Below are positions 58,001-64,000 of a DNA stretch of 64,000 nucleotides, piece after piece. Position 1 is the stretch's first letter. The number at the start of each line of letters is the position of its first letter. Both the position numbers and the translations under genes were made by a program. The notes under the pieces were generated by a model that had not been told where the DNA came from, searched no databases, and saw nothing but the letters and a program-made list of their open reading frames with translations. The DNA is from Eledone cirrhosa (Eukaryota; Mollusca; Cephalopoda; Octopoda; Eledonidae). The DNA lies in the NCBI GenBank assembly GCA_964016885.1, contig OZ024740.1, forward strand, positions 204,965,976-205,029,975. The letters are read 5' to 3'.

Positions 58001-61000
58001 CATCAATTTTACATCTGCATTTGATGCTGACATGGCTTAGAAGGTTACAGTAAAAAATAATGATTTATGTTGTTTATTATATGAGTTTGTGTAATAAATA
58101 CACTAAACATGCATTGAATGAAAGGCTGTGTTTATAAAGTCAATATATTTGTTATTAATAGTGACTGTCAAATTCAAAATTTTGCCTAAGTCTTAGTATT
58201 GAAGATGTATATAATTGTGTCAACAAGCTATAAATCTTTACCCCCCGTTTACCATATTTCTAATGTAATACACTGCCTATTATTTCAAAACTTTTTCATT
58301 ACCATATCCTAATGACCAAAAATATTTTTTTGAAAATAATCAAGAATTTGGAGGGATTTTGTAAAATTAATAATTTTCTCATAAAGATGGTGTTTAGAAT
58401 GAGTTTACAAAAGTTTTTCATAAAATTATAACAGAAGATTTTTAGACAAATAGTACTTTCAAATAAGATGTTTTATATTGTAGAACCACAGGCGGTTTCA
58501 AGTGATTTGGTGCCAAAACGGTATATTTTACTTACCCTGGGCATCCGACCTTCTTTTATTTTCTTTTTCTTCATTAGTTTTTCTATGAGAGGCAAAACAA
58601 ACGAAAGCTGAAATAAAGATACAGAGGTTAGTTAATAAATTCATATCCAAAATGTAAATATTTTAGCACCTCATTTACATAGAATTTGAGATCTGTAAAA
58701 AAAAATATATCCCATGCTCTTATTGTGATGACATGCCAAGTACCACAAAAAGCCACCCGAAAATATGCTGAGAAAGAATGACAAGAAGCGTGTACAAAAT
58801 ATTGAATTGATTTTAAAGGCAACGACACAAAGGCTATGACATGGGACACATCAAGTTTATGGAAGATGCCGACGATGAAAATGGAGAGGATTCAAATGAA
58901 GATATGAGATTGAGTGGTACCTCTGATGACGAGGAAAGCATTAATGAGGATTCTGATAATGATGAGTGAAAATAAATCTGAATTTTCTTTCCTTTTACTT
59001 TATTCTTCAAGCAAATGGTTAAAATATTGTATCATTTCTTCCTCGATGCTGCCCCAGACTGTTAATAAGGATTTGTTCGATTTGCTGGCGATCAAAATAA
59101 ACAAATACTCTGAAACGAATGGCCCTGATCAGACATGGCAAAACATATCTGCTTTGGAAACAAGGGCCTATATTGCATTTCAGATAGTGATGGGAGTTGC
59201 TTCTGTCCCTAAATCAGGACATGTATTTTTTAAAACATATTTTATTCCAATCAGGTTGCAGGTTGCTTTAGCAGGGAAAATGTCTTCAACCTTTTCGTCA
59301 CCATATTTCTAATGAATAATGAAGAGGTTTACTGAAATTTTTATTCCATTGAGATAGTATTTGTAACATAAAAAAAGTATATACTAGAAGCTTTCAACTT
59401 AAAAGGGTGGTTTTGTTTCATACAGTCAAAAACAGTTTTGGGTGGGTTAACCATTTAGCATTCAAATTAATTTTCAAACGTCATGCCTATCTGTTCGCAT
59501 TATTTTCAGCAGTGGATTGGCAGTATCGGTAGAGGGTTGGGCGCCATGCTTTGACACATAGAGTTATGGCCCTTGCCATTCTGAGTTCAAATCCCGCCGA
59601 GGTTAACTTTGCCTTTCATCATTACGGGGTCGATAAAATAAAGTACCAGTAATGCACTGGGTAATTGCTGGCCTTTTGCCAAAAGTAGAAACAATTATTT
59701 TGAGTTAATCATACTCAAGAGGGTTATCAATTTTATTTGCTTGTAATTTTCTATGCGCAGGTTTTTTGAAATTTTGTCAGTAGATGTTTAAATATCAATA
59801 ATTTACAATTATATAATTTTACCTGATTTTTTTTTGGGTCAAATTTGACTTTTATGGGCAGGTGAAATTAATTAATAGGGGCATTTGAAGTATCAACCAG
59901 GTACAAATACTGGTTTAATTTTAAATACCTTGTTTTCGGCATAATACTTGATATCAGTGTTCCAGTAATTCCACAGTCTTGGAAATTGTTTTATACCGAA
60001 CATAATATTTACGGTAAAAAAGGCTTGCATTTCCGCAGCATCTGTCGGTTTCCAAACAGATTCGGTTTTCCTCGATTTGATATCTGTTGTTGTGCATATT
60101 AATTAATCTCTTCTGCCACAACTTCGAAGAAACTTTGTGGTAAAAAGAAATAATCCAGTGCTTTAGCATCGGGAGCTAATGTGTTTTGTGGAACAGTATT
60201 TTGAATAAAATTGGGAACATATATTGGTGTGGTATTTTTCAACCACATTGCTGTAACATTTTCAATAGCGCTCTAGAGTCCTCCATTTTCACTTTCAAAA
60301 CAACAATCATCATCGGACGAAATTTCAGAAATATAAACATCAGATTCATTTGAAAATAAATCACTAATATTATTGTTTGTTTCTTGTTTATTTTGAATGT
60401 CGCCATGTGTAAAACCTTCAAAGTCGATATCGCTATTTTCATAGACCATGTTGATACAAAAAAAAAATTTGTTGCACTTTCAAGTGTTAATTTTCGCGGT
60501 AAGGGCCTAATTTCGCAGCAGTATCGAATTGACGAGATTTTGATAATGGTTTGTTTATTTTTTAGAATGATTTTTTAGTGTGGGTGTTTTCGGGTGGTTT
60601 GAACAAATGAAGAGGAAATAATTTCGGGCAGTTTGAACACTAAAGAGTTAATATCAAAAGGGTTTTAAAAACATTTCTTGTTATATTTAATTGGGCATTT
60701 ATGTATCATCATCATTTCATTTTACGTCCGCTTTTCCCTGCTTGCAAGGGTGGGACGGGAACTGATTTTTGGCTTGGTTTCTACAGCTGGATGCCCTTCC
60801 TAACACCAACCTCATTTACAGTGAGTGCTGGGTGCTTTTTTGCCGTGGCACCTACACGACCACTTTACAGTGGAATGATAGGGACCCCAGTCCCTATCAT
60901 CTCATTTCTACAGCTGAGTAAACTGGAGCAATGTGAAATAAAGTGTCTTGCTCAAGGAAACAACATATCACCTGGTCTGAGAATTGAACTCACAACCTTT

Positions 61001-64000
61001 CGATTGCAAGGCCAATGCTCTAACCACTAAGCCATGTGCCTCCAGTATATTAGTATTAACTTACGAACTGAACAAAACCCATCTACAGAAGGTTATTGTA
61101 GAAGTTAAACTTACCGTTTTCCCTGTGCCAGTTCCTGGGGGAGAGAAAAATACCAAAAATAAGTAAAACAATAAAAAAGACAACAAAGAATAAAATATCA
61201 AAAATATATAATTTAATATTCTTCTAACTCCTTTACTATATTAATAAATTCTCAAATAATCAAGAATTAACTAAACTTCACTGCTGAAATCTAATATCTC
61301 ATAATCATGTTTTCCCTGCTAGCAAGGGTTAGACAGGTTGTCACAGACCAAATCAGTACTTAATTGGGGCTAATCATCTCTCAGAAGGGCTAGGGTTGAA
61401 TCTCGCTCACATACTTTCCCACATTTCATTGAGTATACCATGTATTTTATTGCGACACCAGCATTAAGGAGGTTGTCATATCTTTGTCACAACCAAAGAG
61501 TTCTCCTAGCCCTTTGTTTAACAACTATAATAATATAAAAGTTTTGATACTTGCACTATGCTTGGAAGTCATAACTAGGGATACATAAGTAAAATAGATT
61601 AAGAATCTCTCTAATTCACTAGAGTTGCATCAACCAATGATATCTATTCAGATGATTTCAAACAACACACAGGAAATTCAAGTGTCCACACACAATAGAG
61701 GTGACAGATCCTTAGTTGTCAGATAATCAATGATGTATCTGTATTTGAAAATGGAACTTCCAACTAAATGTCAACTATGTGATTATGTTTGTTGTACCTT
61801 ATATCTGCTCGCAGCCACACATTCCTTAAAAAACTCCAAATTCAGACTAGCCATTACTGAATATCCAGTTTTAAAAATAGTAAAATGTTATATAAATAAA
61901 AGAAAGAAAAGCGCAGGGAAAATAAAACAAAATTCCTGTTGTAAAAATGACAGGATATATAATAAGTAGACTTATGTTGATATGTCGGTTTAAATATGAA
62001 TAAGTAAATCCATGGGCAGTTATTATAAATACACTATCTGATATAGTTATAAGTGCATACCAGATGAAATTATGTATTATCACTAGCATAGATTTATGTT
62101 TAACTCTTAACATTCTGGTACAATTTAGCTGAAAATAGCTAAAATCAAGTTTGCTAATTCGATGCAACCAATAGTGCTATATTAAGAGTTAAATAAGAAT
62201 AGATAAACACATAGGCGGTCTCTACTGTGACTGTCAGATGGAGTGTGCGTGTGTGTGTATATAAGTATATACTTGGCAAAATTATGCATTATTACTAACA
62301 AGATTTATGTTGATTTAACTATTTTGTTACCACATACCTATTGAAAAATTTAGTAAATGTTCTCACTCACCTTTTAGCATTTACATTACTCTTGTATATA
62401 TTTACTATTGTATTTTTATGGTAAAGGCTTTATCTCACATAATATCGAATCTATGAGATTTTGATATTTATTTGGGAACAATACCTTATCAGTATGAGTG
62501 GGCAGTTACAGCCAGTTTGAACAGAAACAAGAGAGAATTCTGGCTGGATATGGCCGGTTCAAATGCTAAAGGGTTTAGCAGATGTTTAGAACATAGAGGT
62601 TCTTACATATATTTAAAATTAAAAGAAAATTTTTTTTATTTTTTGTAACATGTAATAAACATCACTTATTTCAATGCCTGTTTTTCTACACTTCCTGCCA
62701 TCTATCTACACCTTATTCTAAGTACGGCATATGTGGTTAATGTTTTTCAAGCTTTCAAGTGTATTATTTACTGTGAGAATAAACAGCTGTCACCACAGGT
62801 TTTATAAGTGTCAATATTATGTTTGTAGTATCAGTTCACATGAGGCTGCAACAGAATTTTTGTAAAGTTGTTTCAAACACCAGCTTAACAGAAAGTTAAT
62901 TATATTACTAAATCCCTACATTTTCTTGATTATTTTCAATATTATTTGAAAATCAGTGTCTTTCATTAGGAATATGGTAGGGTTAACAGTTGAAAGATAG
63001 CCAATCTTTAAATTTATCGACCACTTCACAATTAAAGATATTTCTTGATAGTTAATACTTAGATTTGGTCAGTAACAACCCAGCCAAACTATGCCAGCAT
63101 GGAAAAGTGAATGTTTAACCCTTTAGCATTTAAACCAGCCAGAATTCTCTCACCTCTTTCTGTTCAAACTGGCTGCTCATACTTATGTTATGATATTGTT
63201 CTCAAAATAAATAATATCAAAATCTCAGATTCGATATTACGTGAGGTAAAGCTTTCGCTGTGAAAACCCAACAGTAAATATAGAGTAATATAAATGCTAA
63301 AGAGTTAATGATGATAAACATTTTGTTAGTAATGTTCCAAACATCAGTTTAATCATGAAAAACTTCAAGTTACATTACTAAATTCCTTTAAATTTTTCAC
63401 TATTTTAAAAATAAACTAAAACACATTGGCTGTGTTAATTGCATTATATTTTCTTAAAATACAAACTGAATATATTATCAGAGGTCAATCCCAACGTACA
63501 ATACTTAAGCCAAGCGTCTTTTACCATGGCCTTCGTTTGTAGACATAAACTGTGGAAGTCCGTCAGAATCACTGCTCCAGATATTGGATGTCAGAATTAA
63601 TCTGCCACTTTGTTTAGCATCTCACTAAAGTAGTGGAGGCTCTAAAAAACATTTCTCTGACTAAGCAATAGAATAGAAAAATAAAAGTAGAAACAGTTTA
63701 TGTAAATCAACACTATAAAGTTAGAAATTAAAGTCTGTCAGAAGCCCAGAGCATATCCCAGTTTCATGGAACTCCAGTTTTTTCAAGAGTCAGCTCTTCC
63801 AACTATTGCTGATACTGCAATGTAAAATAAAGTGTCTTACACCAAAACACAAGACTATCTGGCTCAAGATTCAAACAAACAATATTACTTGAACCTAACC
63901 CGTGTACCTTCGCACTTCAAAGAAATAAACATAACTTACGTGCTTGGGCAATGACATCATGACCATCGTAAACATGGTCAAATGTTTGTGATTGAATTGG
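42820..64000 (-). CDS. DDX21: DDX21/DDX50-type nucleolar DEAD-box RNA helicase, 12 exons, 5' incomplete
   Basis: Exons, 5' to 3' on the - strand: 64000-63940, 61134-61115, 58607-58536, 57553-57436, 56473-56288, 54889-54741, 53827-53621, 52286-52062, 48425-48352, 44765-44606, 44003-43872, 43149-42820. All junctions have GT/AG borders and matching phases and give 577 residues plus stop. Motifs (residue in this partial protein): ARTGTGKT 20-27, PTREL 57-61, TPGR 104-107, DEVD 128-131, SAT 165-167, VFC 233-235, [10 protein letters not shown] 283-292, [10 protein letters not shown] 313-322. A GUCT domain follows at about 395-495, which is found only in the DDX21/DDX50/Gu group, and then a GGY/RGG-rich tail. 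DEVD in place of DEAD is normal for this group. Family members act in rRNA transcription and processing in the nucleolus. The N-terminal part and Q motif lie past the window edge. Orthology to DDX21 versus DDX50 cannot be settled because vertebrates duplicated the gene. Confidence 0.93.
43360..43552. mobile_element. MITE family A in DDX21 intron
   Basis: Flanked by TTAA (43356-43359, 43553-43556). Left end CCCGTTAGCATTTAAACTGG, right end ATGGTAAATGGG. It has the usual GAATTCCCTCACCACTTTCTG and CTTGTAGATTCGATAGTGTG blocks. Confidence 0.8.
43640..43810. mobile_element. SINE type 4-like fragment
   Basis: GTTAAGGGCTGCAGTCATTA, AAAATAAAGCATCTTACACA then AGAACACAACACACTGCCCA, GAATTGAACCCACC (inverse B box) in an intron of the helicase gene. 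Confidence 0.5.
43872..44003 (-). CDS. DDX21: DDX21 exon, GUCT domain
   Basis: Encodes [20 protein letters not shown] then [20 protein letters not shown] and KDKK. It corresponds to the middle of the GUCT RNA-binding fold. Donor: AAA|GTGAGT. Confidence 0.9.
44066..44330. mobile_element. SINE type 3 and type 2 fragments
   Basis: GATCACCATTTAAGATCTGT then TTTTCCTGCTAGCAAAGGTT (type 3), followed at 44246 by ATCATCATCATCATCATTTT then ATGTCCGCTCTTCCCTGC (type 2 tail end). Confidence 0.55.
44448..44582. repeat. (GA)n microsatellite with GATA interruptions
   Basis: About 130 bases of AG repeats, pure for the first half, then with AGAGATAG interruptions. It lies 25 bases from the GUCT-coding exon at 44606. 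Confidence 0.95.
44606..44765 (-). CDS. DDX21: DDX21 exon, dimerisation region/GUCT start
   Basis: Encodes [20 protein letters not shown] then [20 protein letters not shown] and [13 protein letters not shown]. The A-ALAAALA-IS block is diagnostic of the DDX21 group. Acceptor: TCTTTTGTAG. Donor: GAG|GTGAG. Confidence 0.92.
44867..44995. mobile_element. MITE family B, short copy
   Basis: TTAA on both sides. The left end TCCATTTGTTACAAACATTT then CTAATGGAATATAG matches the family B terminus. The right half is diverged. Confidence 0.55.
45151..47745 (+). mobile_element. piggyBac element PB1
   Basis: 2595 bases between TTAA sites (45147-45150 and 47746-47749). The terminal inverted repeats are CCCTTTCGTTACCA and CCCTTTCATTACCA (one mismatch in 14). 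It contains a single transposase reading region. TTAA targets with a CCC-starting TIR are the signature of the superfamily. It sits in the helicase intron between exons 48352 and 44765, opposite in strand to the host gene. Confidence 0.9.
45414..47101 (+). pseudogene. PB1 transposase, frameshifted
   Basis: The region reads [20 protein letters not shown] and an acidic Ser/Glu-rich N-terminus, then the DDE domain. There is a one-base frame change near 45650 (after KNLKTFF), a second near 46485 in a poly-A run, and stops in the region after 46815. All three catalytic Asp motifs are still present: [20 protein letters not shown] and [11 protein letters not shown] Cys/His finger close to the end is also seen ([20 protein letters not shown], stop at 47101), although the first two Cys of the finger region are in broken frame. 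Compared with the intact PB2 protein, the order of blocks is the same at roughly one-half identity by eye. Some homopolymer shifts could also be assembly errors. Confidence 0.9.
47746..48351. other. Helicase intron, SINE-like fragments only
   Basis: Diverged SINE-like text (GTTTTACAGCTGGATGCCAT at 47906 and following; TGACTAGTGTCC-type segments) and no exon until 48352. Confidence 0.4.
48352..48425 (-). CDS. DDX21: DDX21 exon, post-helicase linker
   Basis: Encodes [20 protein letters not shown] then KDAA plus two bases. FKRIG-P----I is shared with vertebrate DDX21. It lies between the two introns that hold PB1 and PB2. Confidence 0.9.
48796..51362 (-). mobile_element. piggyBac element PB2, structurally complete
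   Basis: 2567 bases flanked by TTAA (48792-48795, 51363-51366). Terminal inverted repeats CCCTTTAGCATTCA and CCCTTTAGCGTTCA (one mismatch in 14). The transposase frame is uninterrupted on the - strand. It lies in the helicase intron between exons 52062 and 48425, in the same orientation as the host gene. Confidence 0.93.
49447..51123 (-). CDS. piggyBac transposase, intact, 558 aa
   Basis: DDE transposase that would cut and paste PB2 at TTAA. The N-terminus (1-70) is acidic and Ser-rich, as in the family. The DDE_Tnp_1_7 type core runs from about 95 to 450, with catalytic Asp237 ([12 protein letters not shown]), Asp316 (YYDRFFSS) and Asp411 ([10 protein letters not shown]). The C-terminal Cys/His finger (515-553) has C515, C518, C537, C540, C545, C548 and H553 (CRLC, CSFC, CKGC, YH), which in the family binds the TIR. 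There is no internal stop or frameshift over 1674 bases. Basic [11 protein letters not shown] (481-491) may be a nuclear signal. The start Met follows stops in the AT-rich upstream sequence. The length is typical for PGBD4-like transposases. Intactness suggests recent mobility or current activity, which cannot be shown from one copy. Confidence 0.93.
   Translation of the reverse strand: MASESSDNDFEGFTSYDIQDNKETEDNISDLSSNESDIFISDISDDDDSHFESESEEISDTIEKTPTWLKKTTPIHVSDFNENSGPQHTLPPDAKALDYFFLFLPQTFFEVVAEETNRYAQQQISNRGKPDLLWRPTDSAEMKAFFTINIMFGIKQFPRLWNYWSTDIRFGDPYISSIMAKTRFIKLNQYLHLVDTTNAPGRNESNYDPLYKVRPLIEMLTEKFKSMYLPGKNLSVDEAMIGYKGRVHFRQYMPAKPTKWGIKVWELCESDTGYCVNFDVYTGKKLNGERKHGLGYDVVWSLTQPFHFQHRHIYYDRFFSSVLLAEDLALVNTYTCGTIMSNRKGLPQEIKVAKLKNRGDILQMQKENMLATVFKDKRQILFLSSNQQPGVGAEGRPLVNLSYNKYMGGVDKSDQYCAYYPVGRPGKKWWRYILWFLVNLTIVNSYIVFTKSHKDPPPPKDYCHMKFRVDIASQLRGGYTSRKHKAGKKSKLAVVHKENIDFHKVERIDGRRKVCRLCSLQKRKTVKGYAIQTLFMCSFCKVPLCKGCFGQYHDRNIV
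51703..51963. mobile_element. SINE type 3 copy
   Basis: TGCCTATTTTCTCTGCTAGC then AAGAGTTCAACGACCTGTCA, AATACCTAATTGATGCTACT, and two core units each ending TTTACAG..TGTACTG. Followed by a (TA)n run at 51964-51998. Confidence 0.6.
52062..52286 (-). CDS. DDX21: DDX21 exon with motifs V and VI
   Basis: Encodes [20 protein letters not shown] then [20 protein letters not shown] and [20 protein letters not shown], ending QVERRA. Acceptor: GTTGTTCAG. Donor: GCT|GTGAGT. Confidence 0.94.
52669..52745. mobile_element. MITE family B end
   Basis: TTAA then CACTTTCGTTACTATATTTC and TAATGAAACATTCTGTC, AAGAATTTAGC. Only one terminus is visible. Confidence 0.5.
53336..53553. mobile_element. MITE family B
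   Basis: Left end CCCTTTCATTAACACATTTC then TAATGAAAG; right end CTGGTACCAAAAGGC before TTAA (53554-53557). The left flank is CTAA, not TTAA. 218 bases, with the AATAATCAAGAATTTTGAAG and CATTATTAAGGACATAAAAT blocks shared by the family. It lies 67 bases downstream of the motif IV exon. Confidence 0.8.
53621..53827 (-). CDS. DDX21: DDX21 exon with motif IV
   Basis: Encodes [20 protein letters not shown] then [20 protein letters not shown] and [20 protein letters not shown], ending QDKRELVLK. This is the start of the second RecA fold. Acceptor: ATATTTCAG. Donor: AAG|GTAAGG. Confidence 0.93.
53945..54128 (-). mobile_element. SINE type 1, full length
   Basis: AATTGTTTCTACTTTTGGCA at the left, inverse B box GGGATTTGAACTC, and the head CATGGCGTCCGACCCACTAC then CGATACTGCC at the right. 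Confidence 0.85.
54195..54360. mobile_element. SINE type 4-like fragment
   Basis: TTGTCCTTGAGTAAGAACAT, CACTGAAAAA..., AACTGGCATCCTGCCTAGGG, AGGATAAGCTCTGATCTGAT then GAGGCTTAGG. It resembles 26470-26600. Confidence 0.5.
54741..54889 (-). CDS. DDX21: DDX21 exon with motif III
   Basis: Encodes [20 protein letters not shown] then [20 protein letters not shown] and [12 protein letters not shown] (motif III) is intact. Acceptor: ATTCACTAG. Donor: CAG|GTATGT. Confidence 0.92.
55600..55931 (-). mobile_element. SINE type 2, full length
   Basis: tRNA-like head on the - strand: GGAGGCACATGGCTTAGTGG then TTAGAGCATTGGCCTGGCAA and GGTTGTGAGTTCAATTCTCA. It shares body and (ATC)n tail with 19408-19735 and 60706-61043. 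The tail is at the left end. Confidence 0.88.
56288..56473 (-). CDS. DDX21: DDX21 exon with motifs Ib and II
   Basis: Encodes [20 protein letters not shown] then [20 protein letters not shown] and [24 protein letters not shown] (Ib) and DEVD (II) are intact. Acceptor: TCTTTTTAG. Donor: AAAG|GTAAGT. Confidence 0.93.
56707..56869. mobile_element. MITE family B, inverted
   Basis: TTAA at both sides (56703-56706, 56870-56873). The right end is TAGAAATATAGCAGTGGAAGGA, the inverse of the family terminus; the left end TCCTCTAGATATCAAACTAT then CCCTGGTACTCTGATA is diverged. Confidence 0.7.
56874..57430. mobile_element. SINE type 3 remnants
   Basis: Repeated core units (CTTAATTGGAGTTACCATCC, TTTACAGAGTGTACTAGGTG, AACAGGATGTACTGAGTGCA, TTTACAGGATATACTGGGTG) in the intron left of the motif Ia exon. 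Four core units here suggest local expansion. Confidence 0.5.
57436..57553 (-). CDS. DDX21: DDX21 exon with motif Ia
   Basis: Encodes [20 protein letters not shown] then [19 protein letters not shown]. Motif Ia (PTREL) and the GG motif are intact. Acceptor: GTTTTCTAG. Donor: CAAG|GTTAGT. Confidence 0.92.
57560..58240. other. Helicase intron without recognised feature
   Basis: TA/CA microsatellites at about 57605-57625 and 57775-57800. Nothing else recognised. Confidence 0.4.
58290..58521. mobile_element. MITE family B
   Basis: CTTTTTCATTACCATATCCT then AATGACCAAAAATATTTTTT, AATAATCAAGAATTTGGAGG, TTTCATAAAATTATAACAGA, and end GATTTGGTGCCAAAACGG. It is preceded at 58243 by a second copy of the terminus (CCGTTTACCATATTTCTAAT). 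15 bases from the exon at 58536. Confidence 0.65.
58536..58607 (-). CDS. DDX21: DDX21 exon, helicase domain 1
   Basis: Encodes [20 protein letters not shown] then RMPR, 24 full codons. Acceptor: TTTATTTCAG. Donor: AGG|GTAAG. Confidence 0.92.
58855..59285 (+). pseudogene. Third piggyBac transposase remnant (N-terminal)
   Basis: A short acidic open stretch [15 protein letters not shown] followed by [18 protein letters not shown] is of the kind that opens piggyBac transposases. Then, in a shifted frame, comes [20 protein letters not shown] and [20 protein letters not shown], then [16 protein letters not shown]. This lines up with [20 protein letters not shown] and [19 protein letters not shown] of PB2. 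The core and all catalytic Asp motifs are absent. It differs from both PB1 and PB2, so it represents a third lineage. Confidence 0.7.
59451..60647 (-). mobile_element. Internally deleted PB2 relative with nested SINE
   Basis: TTAA flanks (59447-59450 and 60648-60651) and PB2-like ends (CCATTTAGCATTCA and inverted CTCTTTAGTGTTCA). The left part matches 48796-49035. Then sequence jumps at about 59878 to the part matching 50525 onward, removing about 1.5 kb of the transposase, including the codons for Asp237, Asp316 and Asp411 and the finger. The remaining N-terminal frame (start near 60449) also has an early stop in GGL-TAG near 60273. A SINE at 59512-59700 splits the left part. Confidence 0.85.
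59512..59700 (+). mobile_element. tRNA-derived SINE type 1, nested in deleted piggyBac
   Basis: Head GTGGATTGGCAGTATCGGTA, B-box-like GAGTTCAAATCCC, CATTACGGGGTCGATAAAAT, tail AGTAGAAACAATTATTTTGA. TSD TTATTTTSA on both sides; the intact PB2 (48840-48855) shows the empty site. Confidence 0.85.
60706..61043 (-). mobile_element. SINE type 2, full length
   Basis: Tail ATCATCATTTCATTTTACGT at the left, body CCTTTCGATTGCAAGGCCAA, head GGAGGCACATGGCTTAGTGG then TTAGAGCATTGGCCTTGCAA on the - strand. Very similar to the copy at 55600. It ends 72 bases from the microexon. Confidence 0.88.
61115..61134 (-). CDS. DDX21: DDX21 20-nt microexon carrying Walker A
   Basis: Acceptor: CTCTCCCCCAG. Exon: GA ACT GGC ACA GGG AAA ACG. 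Donor: GTAAGT. Together with the C from the previous exon it encodes R-TGTGKT, the catalytic P-loop. Both flanking exons match the helicase only if this microexon is included, and both phases fit. Confidence 0.9.
61303..61530. mobile_element. SINE type 3 copy
   Basis: TGTTTTCCCTGCTAGCAAGG then GTTAGACAGGTTGTCACAGA, CAGTACTTAATTGGGGCTAA, and AGTTCTCCTAGCCCTTTG. In the helicase intron. Confidence 0.65.
62370..62573. mobile_element. MITE family A
   Basis: CCTTTTAGCATTTACATTAC at the left, AAATGCTAAAGGG at the right. Internal GGCTTTATCTCACATAATAT then CGAATCTATGAGATTTTGAT is the closest match in the window to PB2 sequence at 51199-51240. The terminal TTAA sites are mutated. Confidence 0.8.
62825..62982. 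mobile_element. MITE family B, inverted
   Basis: Right end TCTTTCATTAGGAATATGGT then AGGG before TTAA (62983-62986), with internal TTGATTATTTTCAATATTAT. The left end is diverged. A further family B piece lies at about 63320-63460. Confidence 0.6.
63119..63304. mobile_element. MITE family A
   Basis: 186 bases flanked by TTAA (63115-63118, 63305-63308). Left end CCCTTTAGCATTTAAACCAG, right end TAAATGCTAAAGAG. Internal GCCAGAATTCTCTCACCTCT, CTCAGATTCGATATTACGTG. Confidence 0.85.
63940..64000 (-). CDS. DDX21: DDX21 exon (first visible, cut by window edge)
   Basis: [20 protein letters not shown] then one base of Arg. This is the segment between the Q motif and the Walker A motif. Donor: GCAC|GTAAGT. 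It continues beyond 64000. Confidence 0.9.

Noticed and set aside
19670..61030. tRNA-like sequences with A and B box motifs (e.g. near 19730, 55920, 61035)
   Set aside because: They are heads of dispersed SINEs with bodies and tails attached, not free tRNA genes.
1..64000. CRISPR array, bacterial operon or phage
   Set aside because: Introns, SINEs, LINEs and animal genes show a metazoan nuclear origin; repeats seen have no regular spacer pattern.

Overview
This window looks like a piece of a mollusc nuclear genome, most likely a coleoid cephalopod and probably octopus-like. The sequence is AT-rich. Genes are split by long introns, and there are dense SINE copies with tRNA-like heads and (ATC)n-rich tails, many TA/CA/GA microsatellites, several families of degraded non-LTR retrotransposons and two piggyBac families. 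The species assignment is inference from this repeat style; the host-gene calls rest on recognisable protein sequence.

Three host genes can be read. (1) The last four coding exons of a COMMD9 orthologue lie on the + strand at 9205-15481; the exons for the N-terminus were not found. (2) A complete two-exon THAP-domain gene lies on the - strand at 31742-27417 and encodes 163 aa. Its zinc-binding C2CH domain only becomes visible once the exons are joined across a 3.8-kb intron. (3) Twelve exons of a DDX21/DDX50-type nucleolar DEAD-box RNA helicase lie on the - strand between 64000 and 42820, giving 577 residues from just before the Walker A motif to the stop. The first exons lie beyond the right edge. 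One exon is only 20 nt long and carries most of the Walker A motif.

The introns of the helicase gene hold the most interesting mobile DNA. PB1 (45151-47745) has a frameshifted transposase. PB2 (48796-51362) has an intact 558-aa transposase with all three catalytic Asp residues and the C-terminal Cys/His finger. Both are flanked by TTAA and have 14-bp terminal inverted repeats. Two families of short TTAA-flanked elements scattered over the window share termini with these two elements: family A (CCCTTTAGCATT ends) with PB2 and family B (CCCTTTCGTTACCA ends) with PB1. An internally deleted PB2 relative (59451-60647), itself hit by a SINE, shows an intermediate between the full element and the MITEs. 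A third piggyBac remnant lies at 58855-59285.

The rest is mostly repeats. There are LINE remnants at 6-8.5, 13.5, 17, 18.6-19.4, 21.3, 25, 32.6-34.9, 35.7, 37.3-39.2 and 40.3-42.5 kb. There are at least four SINE types, several fold-back elements (the best a near-perfect 318-bp palindrome at 8754-9071), and minisatellites, one of which appears to have expanded from a SINE core. No rRNA gene, functional tRNA gene or CRISPR array was seen.
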